From Mansonella perstans (taxonomy: Eukaryota; Nematoda; Chromadorea; Rhabditida; Onchocercidae), in contig JBAMDO010000564.1 of assembly GCA_037074765.1 (NCBI GenBank), positions 434,001 to 498,000 of the forward strand: a stretch of DNA of 64,000 bases, in the 5' to 3' direction. Position numbers and translations under genes: made by a program. Of the stretch, positions 39,185 through 54,300 are shown piece by piece. The number at the start of each line of letters is the position of its first letter. Within the stretch, counting starts at the first letter, position 1. The notes under the pieces are model-generated. The model was not told where the DNA came from, searched no databases, and saw only the letters and a list, made by a program, of their open reading frames with translations.

Positions 39185-39396
39185 AATACCATTTCATGAT
39201 TATATATACAATCAGTCGCTAATGTCTTACAGAGAATTTCATTTCAGGAACTGATTCATTAAATGACATTTGAAGCCATTAAAATCATCTGTTAGCAACG
39301 CAAGTTAAAGATCACATACATTGATCGAAGAGTTGGCCCATTTTTTACAGACAAATTAAAAGAAAATTGTTTCGATTGTTTGTAATGACTTTGGAA

Positions 39397-39402
39397 AATA
39401 AA
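39397..39402 (+). terminator. Polyadenylation signal downstream of the secreted-protein gene
   Basis: AATAAA about 213 nt past the TGA at 39184. It is a possible poly(A) site for that transcript. Confidence 0.35.
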
Positions 39403-42400
39403 TTATTGCTTTCTTCAATAGATTAACCAAATACTAAAATTTACCCAAAAAATTTTGAAGCCTAAGAAAATGAAATCCAGAATCTTTTGAATTAATAGAT
39501 AAATAGCTTCTCAAAATCCTAAGTTATTTATTAAGTGTAAGACTATGATAAAATGTCACAGATTATGAATTTTAATTTTTATCTTTAAAATATTTCAAAC
39601 GCAAAAATATTTGACTAAATGAGCAGTAGGTCTTTGCACAAAAATCTAAATGACTTTTATGAATATGTCCTTGGCTTTTTAATGGAAGAATTGATTTGAG
39701 TTTAAGACAGTTCTCTATTGCCTCATGTAATTTGACGTTGTATCATTCTCGGTGTCTTCCATTTAATTATTGAAGCTATTGTATTTAAAAAGTTTGCTCT
39801 AATTTCAATAATTTCCAAATACATTTTACTTTGTATCTCGATAAACATGCTTTAGTTATGAATAAAGTTGTTAGCTAGGTTTAATGATTTATGATTTGAA
39901 AAAAAAAAATTTAATGGTCAAATTAAGATTCAAATTTATGTGATGGAGAACAGAATCTAATTTGCTTTACATTTTTTTTTTTCAATTGCTCGTATTGAAA
40001 TCGCTGAATGCTAAGCTTCACATTCGGTAATCGTTGAAATTTTGCTGAATTTGATACTTGAGAAGGACAATGCCCATTTGTATGAGATCAACCAGTGTTT
40101 TCTGATATTCTTAATTCATATCAAATCTCTTAATGTATAAACAATAATTGTATTGCAATTTGAATGCATAAATTTCATATCTTCCAAACAGGTACTGTTC
40201 AATGCATTTCAATTTTTTGCTTGTCAACTGCCAACTGTTATGATTTATTGATTAAATTGCAAGTGGTCAATTTTATTCATATTTAAGAGATAGCTAAAAC
40301 CCCATTTTTCTAATCACTGAGAGATGTGAACAAATTTGAAGTAAATTAAAACAAAAGTATTAAATTTTTTTTCATTTCCGTTAGAAATAATTAGTGTCTA
40401 ACTAATACTTTATGGTGTTACTGATAAAAAAAAAGGTAGCAGTTATCTTTTGTTCTTTCGTTAACTTTAAAGAATAAAAGCGTTGGAAAGCTAAAAAGTA
40501 TTTAATTTATTTCCGGAAATGTAAGTAACAAAACATAGTTGTGAACTGAAAATTCAGCATTATTACTTAATTTGTAATTTTTCCTTTTATTACACATCAA
40601 CTAATGTGAAATGTTGTAAAGGTATGTGCAGTATTGAATACAAGCAAAGAAGTATGTCTTTTGATACTGTGATGAAACAAATGACTTTTTTATCCTAAGT
40701 TGAAAAGAACAGATTTCAGTACGAGATTTGTGAATACGAGAAGTTCTATTTACAACAATTGAAATTGAAAATGGAATAGGAATTGATATAATATTTTATT
40801 TTTAACTTATACTGACTCATCAGAAGAGTGCATACATGCATGCAGTTTATTTACAAATGCTTTCATGGATAAATATTATGGATTTGTATCGGACAGTGGG
40901 TTGGGATGATCTGTAAGCCGAAATGGATGCCATATAATCAGTGGCATTGTATAGTTGCTAAGCTGCTATATTTTACTTTAAAATCATTTCACAATGTTGT
41001 TATTCTCATCGAAATGATTATTTTTATGAATTATTTGGAAATTTCCTGCAAGATTAAATTAATTATTGAACTGATTTAAAAGTTCAAATAAATTATATCA
41101 ATTGTATAAGAAATATGCTTATTGCGTTCCAGCGAAATTCCATTTACGATATCATTCAAGGTTTTTATCATATCTTAATGATCAAAATGTTATTTTTCTT
41201 TAAAGTTAATAATGCTGGAAATAAGTTGGACTTAAAAATCGATATTCAATATTTATAATTATTGTATTATTATCGCCAATAAACAAAATCTAAAATCGAT
41301 ATTCAATATTTAAAAAAAAAATATTGTGTGTGCTTTTATTATCGCCATTCATAATTTTATATTTCTCTTGAAAGCATAACTATTTCAAAAATAATAAATT
41401 TTATGTTTCAAAAGATTATGAAATCTTTTTCTACCCTTTAGATTTTGCAGTTTCAAATAATAGGAACAAATTTAATTAGATTTCTTCAATTGGTTTAATT
41501 TGAATGGATTGAATAAATTCCCATATGATTACAGTGATTTATGCTTTAGACTACCAATTATCTTTTATGTACAGCAACTTATATAATTAAACATAATTAT
41601 AATTTCTTGTTATTTTTTAAGATGTTTTTACAAATAAGAGTATAACTATTTAGCATTTTATTTGAAAACCTCACAAAAGTTTGATCATGTCATTAGCAAT
41701 GATATATTATGAGCTTTCCTTTTGAACTTTTGCAAGTGACGAACTGGTCATTTATTGAAAGAAACGCAAGTTTCGAGTTAAGTTGTTCACTTCTTGCATG
41801 CCTGCACATTGGAACAAAGTTTTTTAAAGAATCCGTACAATGACGATGACAGCTATTATATAAAAAATTTAGTAATTCACAGAGAAATTTAGTACTTGAC
41901 TAAATCTCTTCATAAATAGAATCACACAGAAAAAAATGGTGAATTTTAGAAATTAATTCATGCTGTCATGCTGCATTATGATGATGATCCAAATTTAAAT
42001 GAAGTTTTTAAATATTTTATTAGGGTAATAATTGAATTGATCTATTACTGCTTCACTCTTGGTGATAATTGTTAGTATTATTTATGATTCAGAATTAAAG
42101 TAACTTCTTTTAACATAAGCATATTTATTTCAGTTTAAGTGTGATGATAATTGGTAAAAATGAGCAAACTTGTTAATTTTGCAAATATTTCTTTTGCAGC
42201 TTAATTTATTCAGTTTATCTTTTCATTCATATATTTATTTCAAACACATTGCAATATTTTGTTGTATGATTTTAGCGTTAAATAATTGAAAATTGCGCGA
42301 AGAGTTCCTGTTAAATTATCCGATAATTGATAAAATGTACCCATGAAATTTTGCACTAATGCAAAGAATTTTTAATTTTTAGTTTTCTTCAAAAACCTGA

Positions 42401-42430
42401 AATTCAGCAGTGCTATTTAACCGACACACA
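39403..42430. other. Gene-poor AT-rich region
   Basis: No exon with matching splice sites and coding-like content, no RNA gene and no repeat family recognised on either strand. Confidence 0.5.
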
Positions 42431-42500
42431 ATGACAATTACAATATCAAACATTAATATTCGGTGTGAATTCACTGCTAAAATTCCACTTAAGGAAGATG
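42431..42500 (+). CDS. Candidate isolated first exon
   Basis: An ATG followed by 23 codons (MTITISNINIRC..., KIPLKEDG) ends at a good GTAAGC donor. The end phase (one base) is exactly that required by the exon starting at 51353, so it could be the first exon of the proline-rich gene across an 8.8-kb intron. Phase agreement by chance is one in three, so support is weak. Confidence 0.3.
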
Positions 42501-45500
42501 GTAAGCTTTGGTGTTTTTTTTTCGATGGAATTTTAGTTTTTTTTTTTATTATTCGACATACGCTTATACTTGCATCTCTCCTTGAAAGAACTTCATTATT
42601 AGTTAATTGCAATAATTTCTTCTTATCTGTATTCAATAGATGAAATTGTTGTATACATCCTACAAAAAATATAAAAAAAATTTTTTGGAAAAAGTCGCAG
42701 TTAAATTTCAATTGCTTTTGCAATAGATGAGAGTACGTAAAAGTACGCAGTGCTCAAATTGTTGTCAGACATAAAATATTTCTCTCTCAAAAATGGCAGT
42801 CAATTTTTTGAAGTTTCATTTCTGTTTGGATAAATTTGTCGTCTCTATTTTTTTTTTTTTTTTTTTCCTCAAATGAAATAAATCTCCGTGGCATAGTTGA
42901 GATAATCAATGGGGGATAGAAATAGAAGATGAAATGAGAGAGAGAGAGGAATGTGAAGAGAAGAGTGTGAAAGAAATAATGTTGATAACTTTTATTGAAA
43001 TATCATTTTATCTCAAACTGAACAAATGAATTGAAAATAAAATAGTGAAATTTCCGAGTAATTGCAGGGAAAAAAGCAATTTGAATGGTGGTTGTTAAAA
43101 TATTATTTTCCCAGTAATTTCTGGAAATATTATGTTTTTTTTTTCTATTTTATTTTTATTTTTTGAACAGAATTTGTCAGTTTAAAAGATTATTTGGTGA
43201 AAGGAAAAAAAAAACAGCTTAACATTATAATAAATAATTCGTTTTTGGTAGAGAAATAGAAAAAACCAGCCCCTTTTCTCGCATTTGCTTGTTTATTTTG
43301 ACAATACTTTGATAGTTCCAATGTTCGAAGGGTCCAATAAACCGGATTCTGTGCATTTTTCATCCTCATCTATCTCAATTCTTCTACCCTTTGATTCCAA
43401 ACATCTCTCACATAACAGTTGATAACAGTTAAATGATTAACTTTTTTCATATCTTTTATTGTAATTTGTTAAATTTATCATATTCTTATTATCATAACAA
43501 TGTATGCAATTAATTAATTATGATTAATTAAAACAGGAAGTTTTGTTATGTAATGTGAAATTTTATAAAGTGCATTTAACATGGTGATGTTTAGTTTGGA
43601 ATAGAATGTTAAACACTGGTTGTGATGAAGTTGAATACTGCAAATATATTAGTGTTGTTGTGTTACTCTTTCACTGTCACCAATATTAAAACTTTGTCAT
43701 TCTTTTTTCCCATTGCAATACAATTAATTTTTATTCACTCATCAAATATCTTGCTCTCTTATTAATTGATGGAAAAAAGATCGTTTGATTCAATTAATTG
43801 ATAATATGAGAATCATCATTTTAGTCATTAATAATACTGCTTTACCATATCTTTTTTTTATTTACCCTCACAAATTTGCGACTGCTCTTTGGATTTTTAT
43901 CCGTGCAATCTAAGCTTGATTAGCTTTAATTTGACGTTTAAGGATTAAATTTGCGATACACTTACTTAGAAAATGTCATTCTAGAGAACAATAAGGAATC
44001 ACTTAATGATTCAGTAAAAGATCAGCTAGGTTAGAAAAATGAAAACATCAAAGTGAAAGTTGAAATAATTATTTCTTACTATTTCATTTTAAGAAATTTA
44101 AGTAAAAAATTTTCAATAAAATTCAATGTATTGGTCATTAAATTTGTCATCTATTTGTTATAATTATGTAGAATTGAAAGTGTTTGTTTTGATCTAATGA
44201 ACTAAAATTTGTTGTACTTTTTACCTGTTCATTTCTTCTTCTTCTTCTTCTTCTTTGTCATTCAATTTTTTTCCCGAAGAAAAAAAAAAATTCCTCAACA
44301 ATTTTGGTGACAACAACGAAAACAGAAGAATCATCTTCCTTCTTTCATTTTTGCAATTAATCATTGTCATCAACATTAAATACCATCACTATCAACCACC
44401 ACTGTCAACCATTATCAACATGATCAATAACATTATCATCATCATTGTTATCATTACTATTATCAATATCATCATTTACTGTGTATGACAAAAGTTATGA
44501 ATGCATGTAAATGATTGAATAGGGAGAGAAAGAGAAAGAGAAAGAGAGAGGAAAAGGAGAATATCGCACATTTGCTCAAATCTTTCAATGCACCGGCAAC
44601 ATCACCATTCAGTACTCATTTCAAACAGTGTGATCAACGTTACCCGACCCAACTCATCCTTCTCTTTCCTCTTCCTCAAGGCCTTTTCTCCGTCGAAGGA
44701 CTGCAATTTTCGATACATTGAAATGTCCATTGTATAGTTGGAAAACAATGCTAATACCGTAGGATTTATTCTACTATTATCCGTTGAATTCATTTCAATC
44801 ATTCTCACTATCATTAGCAATCCTATTCATGCCTTACTTGTTATTTTGCATGAAATACTTCATGTTATTTATTTGGTAGTTTCTTCAAAAAGTTACTAAA
44901 AATTCTAATGTCTGATGCATTAATAAAGTATGATGCATTAATTGATAATAAGCCTGTTTATATTGTAAAAAATTTACGACGGTCAAGAGATGGTTGTATT
45001 AGTCGGAATGATTAAATAGCTTCTTGTGAAACTTTTCAAGTTTGTTCTTATGTTTAGTAGAATGAAATTAATTAGGAAAGAGCATAATTTTTCGCATGAC
45101 TTGTTATGACAGAGGAATGATGCAGACAAGACTGTTTTCATTTATTATTCCTTCATCATCATCATAGGTCTGTTTCTTAAGCAATTCATTTCGACCAATT
45201 CACTAATTTTTCATCAATTTTTTTTTTTCAATTAACTAATTCACTAACTTTCATTCAACTTTTAGTGAAATCTTCACTGTTTCAAAAAGTGTATACAACT
45301 ATTTTGTTAAAAATTTGAAAAAAAAATTCTAGAAAATTGTTCTTTCTATGAACTTTTGATGTGCATGATTTTTCTCTCCTTGCTTTTTTCATACTAGCCT
45401 CATATTAAATAGGACGAAGTTCGTCTGATAGTGCATTCGATAATTAATGTAACTATAATAAAATAAGGTTAGAAATTAAATTATCAAGTTAACAGTTTTG

Positions 45501-48500
45501 CAACAGAATTCTCTTATGAAGAATGAAAAATGCTTTTTAGAAAGATAATTTTATTTTTAAATTTCATTGTCACTATCAAACATACTACAAGCTAATTTGC
45601 CCTAGTTAACTATATTTGATTTTAAAACTTTTTTCTTACGGTTTGAATAAGTGTTTATAGTACGAACATTTTTTAAGATAAAGTTTGAGTCATTATTTTA
45701 TCTACAGTTAATTTTTCTTAATGGCATGTCAAAAAAAATTGGCCGTAATTAATTTGAACAAATTTAAATGATAACGTAGTGTGGTAGCGGTTAATCACCA
45801 GTAGCGATAATAGGTGATGGCCAAAAGTTCAAAAGTCGATTCCATGGCAGAAATCATATTTGTTTTCGGATATTTCAATTATTGCTCATTATTTCTCGAC
45901 AATTTCATTATTTACAACAGTCATCTAACACTGAAATTGTTAACTTTGATTTCTTGAAAACAATCCTCTGTACTTTTTCGGTACAACCAATTTCCAAAAA
46001 TTGAATAAAGTCGAGAATTGCCAAGAGAAGCAGAGACAGAAAAATTTATTACTATTTACTTGTAATTTCTGATTGATATGTCACCCTAGTTATGTTGAAA
46101 ATCAGGCCAGCTCAAGGTAGCATGTTAATGCCGTAAGTTCCTTTCGAAGTTCCTCTGATAATTACATGATATCATTATCGAAATGGTATTCCACGATATT
46201 TTTTATCTGCAATTTCGAATTTTATGGATCTTAAACTTTTTTTATTTTCGCGAATAATATATTAAACTTTATGAGTAGAAATCTTAACAAACCGGATCTA
46301 ATTTTTTTACTTTATATCCGTCATTTCCTTTCTTCAAATAATTTTAAAACGAGACATGTAGGAGAAGTTGACTTTAAAAAGCATTTCATTCTTTTAATGC
46401 TCAATTTCTTATTATGCAAAAAAAGTATTCTCGTTATGGGAATACGACAAACAACGATATATTATTTATATCATATGTAAGCCATCATTAGACAATCATT
46501 AAAGGCCACTTACAATGGCTTTTTTTTTTGTATCCAAATTAAGAGAAATCAAAAGGATGTGACAATTTCATAAAATATTTGACAATGCGAGCAAAATTTA
46601 AAGTCTAAGTTTTTTTCATAAATATGAAGTTTTAATTTCATATTTTAAAATTTTGAAACATTTCCGTCTAATAATTCGTTACGTTGAAATTAGAGATTTT
46701 TTGTTTACATATAACTGAGTTGACAGAATAAAATCAATGACTGTATGTTTTTGATCATTACAATTACTCACTAAATGTCAGTAAGTCTTAGGTAAACAAA
46801 TGCTGCTTTTGTACAAAAAAAAAGTGATGAAACTATGACAGTCTTTTCTTTACGTCTATTATTCAAAATTTTTTTTAACTCAAAGACAAATGAAGAAATT
46901 CAGATCAAAATCCTACCAACATTACTATTTTATTCTCATTCACTACATGCGTTAATAGATCTGACTGAGTTTTTCACTCATTCTTTGTGACCTTTAAGCT
47001 TCGGCTTCATTGATTCCTACTATTATTATTACTCATCAAAGAAATACCGTAGCAATATTATGATGCTAAAAAAAAAAAAAAAAAAAATTCTAAAAAAAAA
47101 ATGCAAATTATAATTGTGCAAAATTCAAATTGTTATGGAAAATGCCTTCTCCGTATCCTTAATTAGATTTATTTCTCTTATTCATTTTAGAAATAATTTT
47201 TTTGTGCGTTTTTGAAGTTCCTTTTGCTGTTTGAAAATTTCATGTAAAATTAAAGCGAACAGAAAAATAGAAGGTTTTAAATGATTGCTGAAATTTTCTT
47301 AAATTTCTGTGAACAATCATTATGAGGTTTTTTTCTATAAAAATTCCACTTTCTAAAGCATTTTCAAGGAGATAATCACTATTCAAGTCGCAAATTTTCA
47401 CTTTTTAGTAGAGAAAATTTCTTTCATAATGATTAAAATTTTCAAATCTGAAAAGCTTTTCGAACAGCTAAAAAACAACAATAACTCTTCTATATGCATT
47501 TAAGACAGTTTAACTGTTCTTTAAAAGAAACCCTTTTAATGTTTTATTTGAGAAAATGCTCAATTCTTTTCCTACTTCTTCTTTCCATCATGTTTCCCTT
47601 ACTTTTTTCTTTGCATTCTGCACATTTCTTTCCACAATAAACTTAATTGAGCAATTTAGATCATGAATTGAAATCATAAATATTGAACTAACACTCTACC
47701 ATATCACATCATCAATTGCAACCATTGGTAGTAAATTCTAAAAGAATCCTTCTATTAATCTCATTCTCTTTTCACCATTAAATTTACTCTAATTTATCTC
47801 ATTTTCATTTATCTTATTAAATAAAAAAATGAAAAACTGAACTTTTACTGTTTAAAAGTATTTTTGTACTTTATCTTAAATCAATTATGCAATATTTTTC
47901 TGAAATTTATCCATCTTATTCGTTATTTTGTAATTTATCTTTCGATTTTAAATTAGAATAACAATTTTGTCTCATAAAGTGCAAGCCGTTACAGTAGTTT
48001 GAATTTGTTGATTTTCTAAAATTTCGGCATGTTCATACGATACACATTTAAATGCATACGTTACCTAATAGAAATTTTATAAGCGTAAACTTTTGAATGA
48101 ATAAATGATGCTGGAAAACTAGTAATTCAATGTATAAACTTTATGTATATAAACATTATTTTATCCAAGAGATTATAGTATTTCGGCGCAAAATTTAAAA
48201 TGATGCTAATCCTTCTTCTTCATTACGCAAATGCTTTGTTAATCAAACTGTAAGTTTTTAGAATTTATGTAACTGTTGAATTGATTCAATTTTAATTTGA
48301 GATCGTAGAAGAACGAGAAATACGAAATCGTTTGAAAATGAATTTCTCATTCAAAGGTCCGTTAAAATGATTGAAGAACGTGAGGAAATAGAGAGAAGGG
48401 AAAGCGAGAGAAAAAATACGATGAATAAATAGTATTATTAAAACATCGATCGAGTTAAAGTGTCATGATAAGATTAGGTCAAATATATGTGAAGCGAAAC

Positions 48501-51352
48501 TTTTGACCATCAATCGCCACCGAAAAACAAATAATTTTGCGGTGAAATAACAAAATTTCTTACTACTTTTATTTTATATTTCAAAATAAGTTTATGAGAT
48601 TTATTAATTATAATTAGAGGTAAATTAGAGTTTATAAGAAATATTTTCTGCTCATCTGAGATCTTTTATTCATTTTTAAAGCAAAGTTTTTTACTATCAA
48701 AATAAGAGAGTATTTAGAAAGAGTTAGGAGAAATCAACCAGAATTTCAATGAAATTCTTTCCTACTTTCTCTTCCTACTTATTTCTGTTGTTTTATGAAG
48801 AAATGCATTGCATCCGATAATGTTCTGTCCCGGTTTTAATTGTACATCTTTTGAGTTTAATCTTTTCTGGCTTCTTGAAATTTGTTATTCGATGATTCAT
48901 TATCACTATCTTAATTTAGAAACTTATGAGCAACAAAAAAAACTGATTTCATTTATCAAATAACCAATCAATAACATAATTATGAATTTATTCAACGAGA
49001 AAAGTTTATTGATGGATAGTAGAATGAGCTTATCTAATCTTCGCTATTTGGCATATAAAATTTAGCTTCAAATTTTGTTTTAAAACCAAATTTTTCACAA
49101 AAATTATTTTTTTTCAAAGAAAAAAAAAAATGAACTGCTACGGCATTATCAATCAATCATATATCATTGTATTATAGTGCTATTAGCTGTTTAGTTTCTG
49201 CAAAATAGATCAGCCTCTAATAGCAATGATAATCATACTGTAACTGCGTTAACATGTTACATTAACGTTAAAAAATTGTAAATTTGGTAAAACACAGTTA
49301 GATAAATGAGTTATTAATTATAGAAAAAATACAATTGAATGGAAAAGCAAAAAATAAAGACAAAAATAGAAGTTAAATTAGCAGTAACAAAGATCAAATT
49401 TTGTTAACTTTTTGCGTTCACAACGGTATCAAATTATCTGTACTTCAAATTTAGCAGTCAAAAATTTAGCAACCTGTTACGTCTGTGTATATAATGTGTG
49501 TTTAGCATGTAAACATGTAAAAATGCTAATGTGTGTAAAATGGCAATTAACACAGCTTGATGACATTTGAATTCAGGTTTTTTCATTCTATAGCAAGATT
49601 TATTTCCGTTTATTCAAGTATGCTTGATCAAACAGCAAGCACACATATATACACACACATATACGCATACACAAATTAGATCTCTTCCCTTTTAAAATAT
49701 CCCATATTGGTACAGGAAATATTTGGAAAAGCTGAAAAAAAAAAAAAAAAAGAAAATTTCAGATTTTCACTGATTTCCAAAGATGTTTTTTCTTTTCCAT
49801 TTTGTATGATTCATTTTAAGTTTATCTGCAACTATAGTTTACATGACTCACCTGGCACTCACTTTTTTTTTTTACTCACTTCAATCATTCGTTTTTATCT
49901 TATAATAACTATCGGTAGAGGACAGAAAGCTACAGTTGTTCAGCATCGATGAATAATATTTTCGGATTCGTTGTACATTTCCGGAATATTGTTAAGCGAT
50001 TTATATTTGTTCGAAACACTTTTTATCGATTTTTGCAAATATTTTATTTCTTTTTATTACTGTTGAGTAATCATTATAATCCAGATATTACTGGTGAGTA
50101 ATCAATATTATCCAGATATTACTGGTGAGTAATCAATATTATCCAGATATTACTGCAATGGCTAAATTTTCAAAGACAATTAAGTCTTTTTTTGATGGAA
50201 AAAATACAAATCTTGAAATTTAAAAATCTGATAGAGTAAATACTCTCGTCATTGATATTAGAAGATGTTTTTGCTTCGTTTACTTCTTATTTTTCACTGA
50301 TGCCAATTATGACAATTTAACAAGCTGTCACTTTTTATGAGTTCAGTTAGGCTGCCGGACTTTTTTGAGTCGGTTTTTGACGAAAGATATTTTATGCATA
50401 TATAACGGCTGAGAAAGACTTTTCGCAAATATCATATATATCCATGCATATCTAAGTTGAAAGGTATAACCTTGGAATTTGATTAGGACATTCACAAATA
50501 TACTGTGATGCTTCTTCATCAATTTTAGTGCAGGTTAAAGATTTTTATGATGAAGTTTCTTGGTATGCAGTTAAGGAATCAAAAGAAGACACTAATTTTA
50601 GATTTCCATATTGGCGGAATGCAATTTTTTGAACAATACACATAATTGAGTGAGTTGTTGAGGGACAAAGAAACAATATTCTCGTTTTTACATAAGAGTT
50701 AAACTTTGTATCCCCTAATTACGCCGTGGGAAGTTTATCATTCAAATCAAAATGAGGCGAAAAAACTACTTTCACCGATTTGTTCTGAATTCTGGGCAAC
50801 GAAAGGAACATGAAATGACAGTTGTTGAGGAAGTCAAGCACCTTAAGGTAGCAAAGCATCATAAAACTTGTCGGACTACCAACTAAGCAACATTGGTATG
50901 TCAACCAGTTGAAAATCTCAGACTGCGACAATGCACAAACAGTTTTTTGCTCAACCACCGGATCGATAGTTACGATTGTTGAAGAAGTGAATGAAAATAA
51001 GTGTTATTTTAGAAATTGATTCATTTTTTAGTTCTGCTGAAATTTGGCTGTTTTTAATTTTAAATCTTGTACCTTATAAATTTCATTTGTTAATTTCATT
51101 ACTTAATTTGTCGCTTTATGTTGTTTCTTGTATAATAATGTATTTTTTTGCACTATATTTATAATTACACTTTGTTTTTTCATTCACGTTTCTTCCGTAA
51201 CTGTACTTTATGGCGCTATGGCGATACCGGCACTCTCTGCCATATCTTCGTTATTGGTATCATTCTAGTATTTGCTGATATCATTTTAGTGTCAAAATTA
51301 TCCGTGTAAATTTTGAACTTTCAAAAAAGTAATTTGTTGAACATTTCTACAG
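42501..51352. other. Long low-complexity, gene-poor region (possibly a large intron)
   Basis: Contains microsatellites (CTT)n near 44232-44256, a purine-rich GA tract 44521-44560, a poly(A) run near 47068-47087, CA-rich sequence near 49640-49680 and the 31-bp array below. A short open stretch near 44560-44631 (NIAHLLKSFNAPATSPFSTH) looks somewhat coding but could not be joined in phase. Nothing else was recognised. Confidence 0.5.
50056..50148. repeat. 31-bp tandem repeat, three copies
   Basis: Unit ATTACTGGTGAGTAATCAAT followed by ATTATCCAGAT, starting at 50056, 50087 and 50118. Copies two and three are identical; copy one differs at a few bases. Each unit carries GGTGAGTAA, which fits a 5' splice donor. 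Confidence 0.92.
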
Positions 51353-54300
51353 CGCGAAAACTAAAGCGAACCTCACCGAAATCATTCAACTCAAATACTC
51401 TATCGTCAACAAGTCGATTCGGTAACAACAAATCTCCTTGTGCAGAGCAGCAGGCTCAAATACCACCACCACTACCGGGTAATCCACCTCCTCAGTTTCT
51501 GAAGCAACAGATTATCTCTCTGAAGGACGATATTCTGGGTAAGCAATTTCAGTAATTTCAATATATGAAAGTAATAAGAAGAAGGAGAAGTTATGCTATT
51601 AGTCTGGATGATTTTAAAGTTTTAAAAAGAAACTTTGAAATTGGAGAAATATTTGGATATCGAAAATTTCATATAACTTTAGTTCCTTTTTTGTCTTAAG
51701 TCAACTTTTACCGCTACAATCAACATTAGCAAGAGATAAACAAGGATCATTATCAGACATAATTGTTCATCACTGATCATCAATATCAGGTGTAATAATA
51801 CAGCATCAGTGGATAACAACCAAAAATTCATCTTCTGTTGATAGCGATAGCAAGGGCAAAAGTGTCATGTCGGCAAAAGTAGAAACTACAGTACGGCAGT
51901 GGTCGACACCGATCGAAAAGGTCGTCGAAGGTCAACCACCGAGACCTGTGAGTAATTGATATGGATTATTTACTTTTTGTGACAAGTTTGAATTAATTTT
52001 TTGGCCGATTTTTAGGAAAGATCGAACATCAGTAGATTTGTTTTATTGCATTTGTGAACGTTGAATTTGTGAAAATGTTAATAGTTTATTAATTAAATTA
52101 ATCAAATCGCTAAGAAAAAAGTGCAGATCAGATTGCAAAAATATCTGCCATTAAATAAAGCGAGCAAAACATCTCAGATTATCTCAGATTAATTACAAAT
52201 TATTTGAATGAGGGCACATCTATTAGTTAATTTCATGCATTTTTTAAAGATCAAATTTATTTGGAAATAACTAAGCGATTTTATATATAATATAAAATTT
52301 TTTAATCAAATATCTTATATAGTACTATAACCTAACTAGGACATTATTAAAGTTATATCAAAATCTGACAGAAATAAGTGATCAGTAAATACTGAATTCA
52401 TATCAACAAGATCTTATTATAAACATATTTACATCAAACCCATTTTTACAACCAATCATTCATCTGTAATCTTTCATCAGGTGTTTGACAATGGGAAGAA
52501 AAAAATATCACCAAAATTTTTTCATTTTCAATTCTTTTGTATATCGAATAATATATTGTGGTCATTTCTTTAGCATTGTTTGTCCACATCACTTACTTTT
52601 TCAGGTTTTGAACCTGATAACATTTGCTTATGTGAGCATTTTATCTAAAATTTAAGTTACATTATAAAATATGTTAGATTGATAATAAACTGAACAGTAT
52701 CTTCTTTTGGTAATTTAATATTGACAAATAAATTGAACAATAATATTCTGTAATTTAATAACTTTAAATACGAACGGAAATTATTGAAAAGGAAATCACT
52801 GTTATCTTTGATATATCGCAGCGATTCGTCATTTGTCAAGAGATTGGGAAAGTATTGAAAAGAAATCATATCAATTGTAAAAGCGACCCGATCATTCAAA
52901 TTGAAGTTTTGACACTATTAATGCTAGAAACTTTTTTCCTCGTAATACCTTTAATTTATTCCTATCTTTGATTGAAAGGGTATAATTCTATTTTAAAAGG
53001 GTTTTAAGTGGACCTCCATCCGTTTTCATCGCTTATGTCAATGCTTTTTTCATTCAACTTTTTTTTCTCATCGATTTTGTACAAATAGTCGGAGAAATTA
53101 TCGGTATAGCACAGCCTTCAGTTTTTATATTTGTTTTTACGATTTCTTCGAACTTCAACTTCTTCATTTCATCCTAGAAAGTATTTATGCGACTCATGAT
53201 GCAAAATTTATTTATAATAGACGGAAAAGAATTGTCGTGTTTCGTAATTTTATCAGAAGAGAACAGGTTAGATTGTTATATATATCAGATCTCGTTGAAG
53301 TCCGCATGCAACATGTTGCAGGTTTTAAGCAGAGGAAACAGCAGAATGTGCTAAACTGGTAGAGAAATCCATCTGCTGAAGAATGCCAAATTATCAAGTC
53401 CCATGGGTATCTATGAATATATATTTCTTCATAATAGTCCTTTCCAGTTTGTTAAAAATAACTAATCTTTCATATAACTTTTTTGTTCTATCTGTCCTCC
53501 TTTAATCGCACTTTAGGTTACCTGAACTTTCACTAATGAATGCGTGGCACTATTCATATTGTGCCATCAATTTATTCGAAGTTTTTCGAAACTTCAACAC
53601 TGCTCAAAAAAATCACTTCCATTTATATTCTAACAAATATTCAGCTGTCGGGTTTTCTAGTTGTTCGTTTCTAAACCACTAAAAATTACAATTCATCCTG
53701 TATTTGCATCTACTGCACCGTATTTCGTTGTACTGATTCTTAAAGTACAATGAAAATAGGGTTTTCCGATCAAAGATGGAAGGAATATGTAACTCGTTGA
53801 AATCATAGTGAAGAAGTTCGCCATCTTTATATCTTGCTTTAGCCTTCAGCAAAATTAATTCCATTGCTACTCAATAATATAATCCTCATTTAGATAACAT
53901 ATTTCCATCACTCCAGCGAAGTAACCGAATGCAATTGATACAGTAAATTACATATTTATCAAGTATACATTTAAAACTAATCTTTATAATACATTTCAGA
54001 ATAGTGCCTGGCCAAACTAACTTGATTCTTTTATTTCAATATACCCATCAATTCATGCAAATTATGACTTTCTAAAAGCTTTATAATCCCTTCAATTAAT
54101 CATTTCCAAGTGAAGCTTCTTTCTTAGTTGCAAGATGCTTTTTTTTTTTTGTTAGGGTTATTAAATGCATCGTTGATCGTTCACATTAAAATTTTATCAA
54201 AATAAATTAATTTTTCGCAAAGATAAATTGTAAAAGTGTCGAAATTAACGATAGGTCATCTCGAAGGTATAGCAGAATGAGAAAACAAATCGCTAAAAAT

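Noticed and set aside
45765..45860. tRNA-like or SINE-like stretch (GTAGCGGTTAATCACC ... AAAGTCGATTCC)
   Set aside because: It has a vague resemblance to A and B boxes, but no acceptor stem or anticodon loop could be folded by eye, and no second copy was seen in the window.
50719..50958. 79-codon minus-strand ORF, looked at as a possible transposase remnant
   Set aside because: No DDE/DDD motif, inverted repeats or target-site duplication could be seen on either strand.
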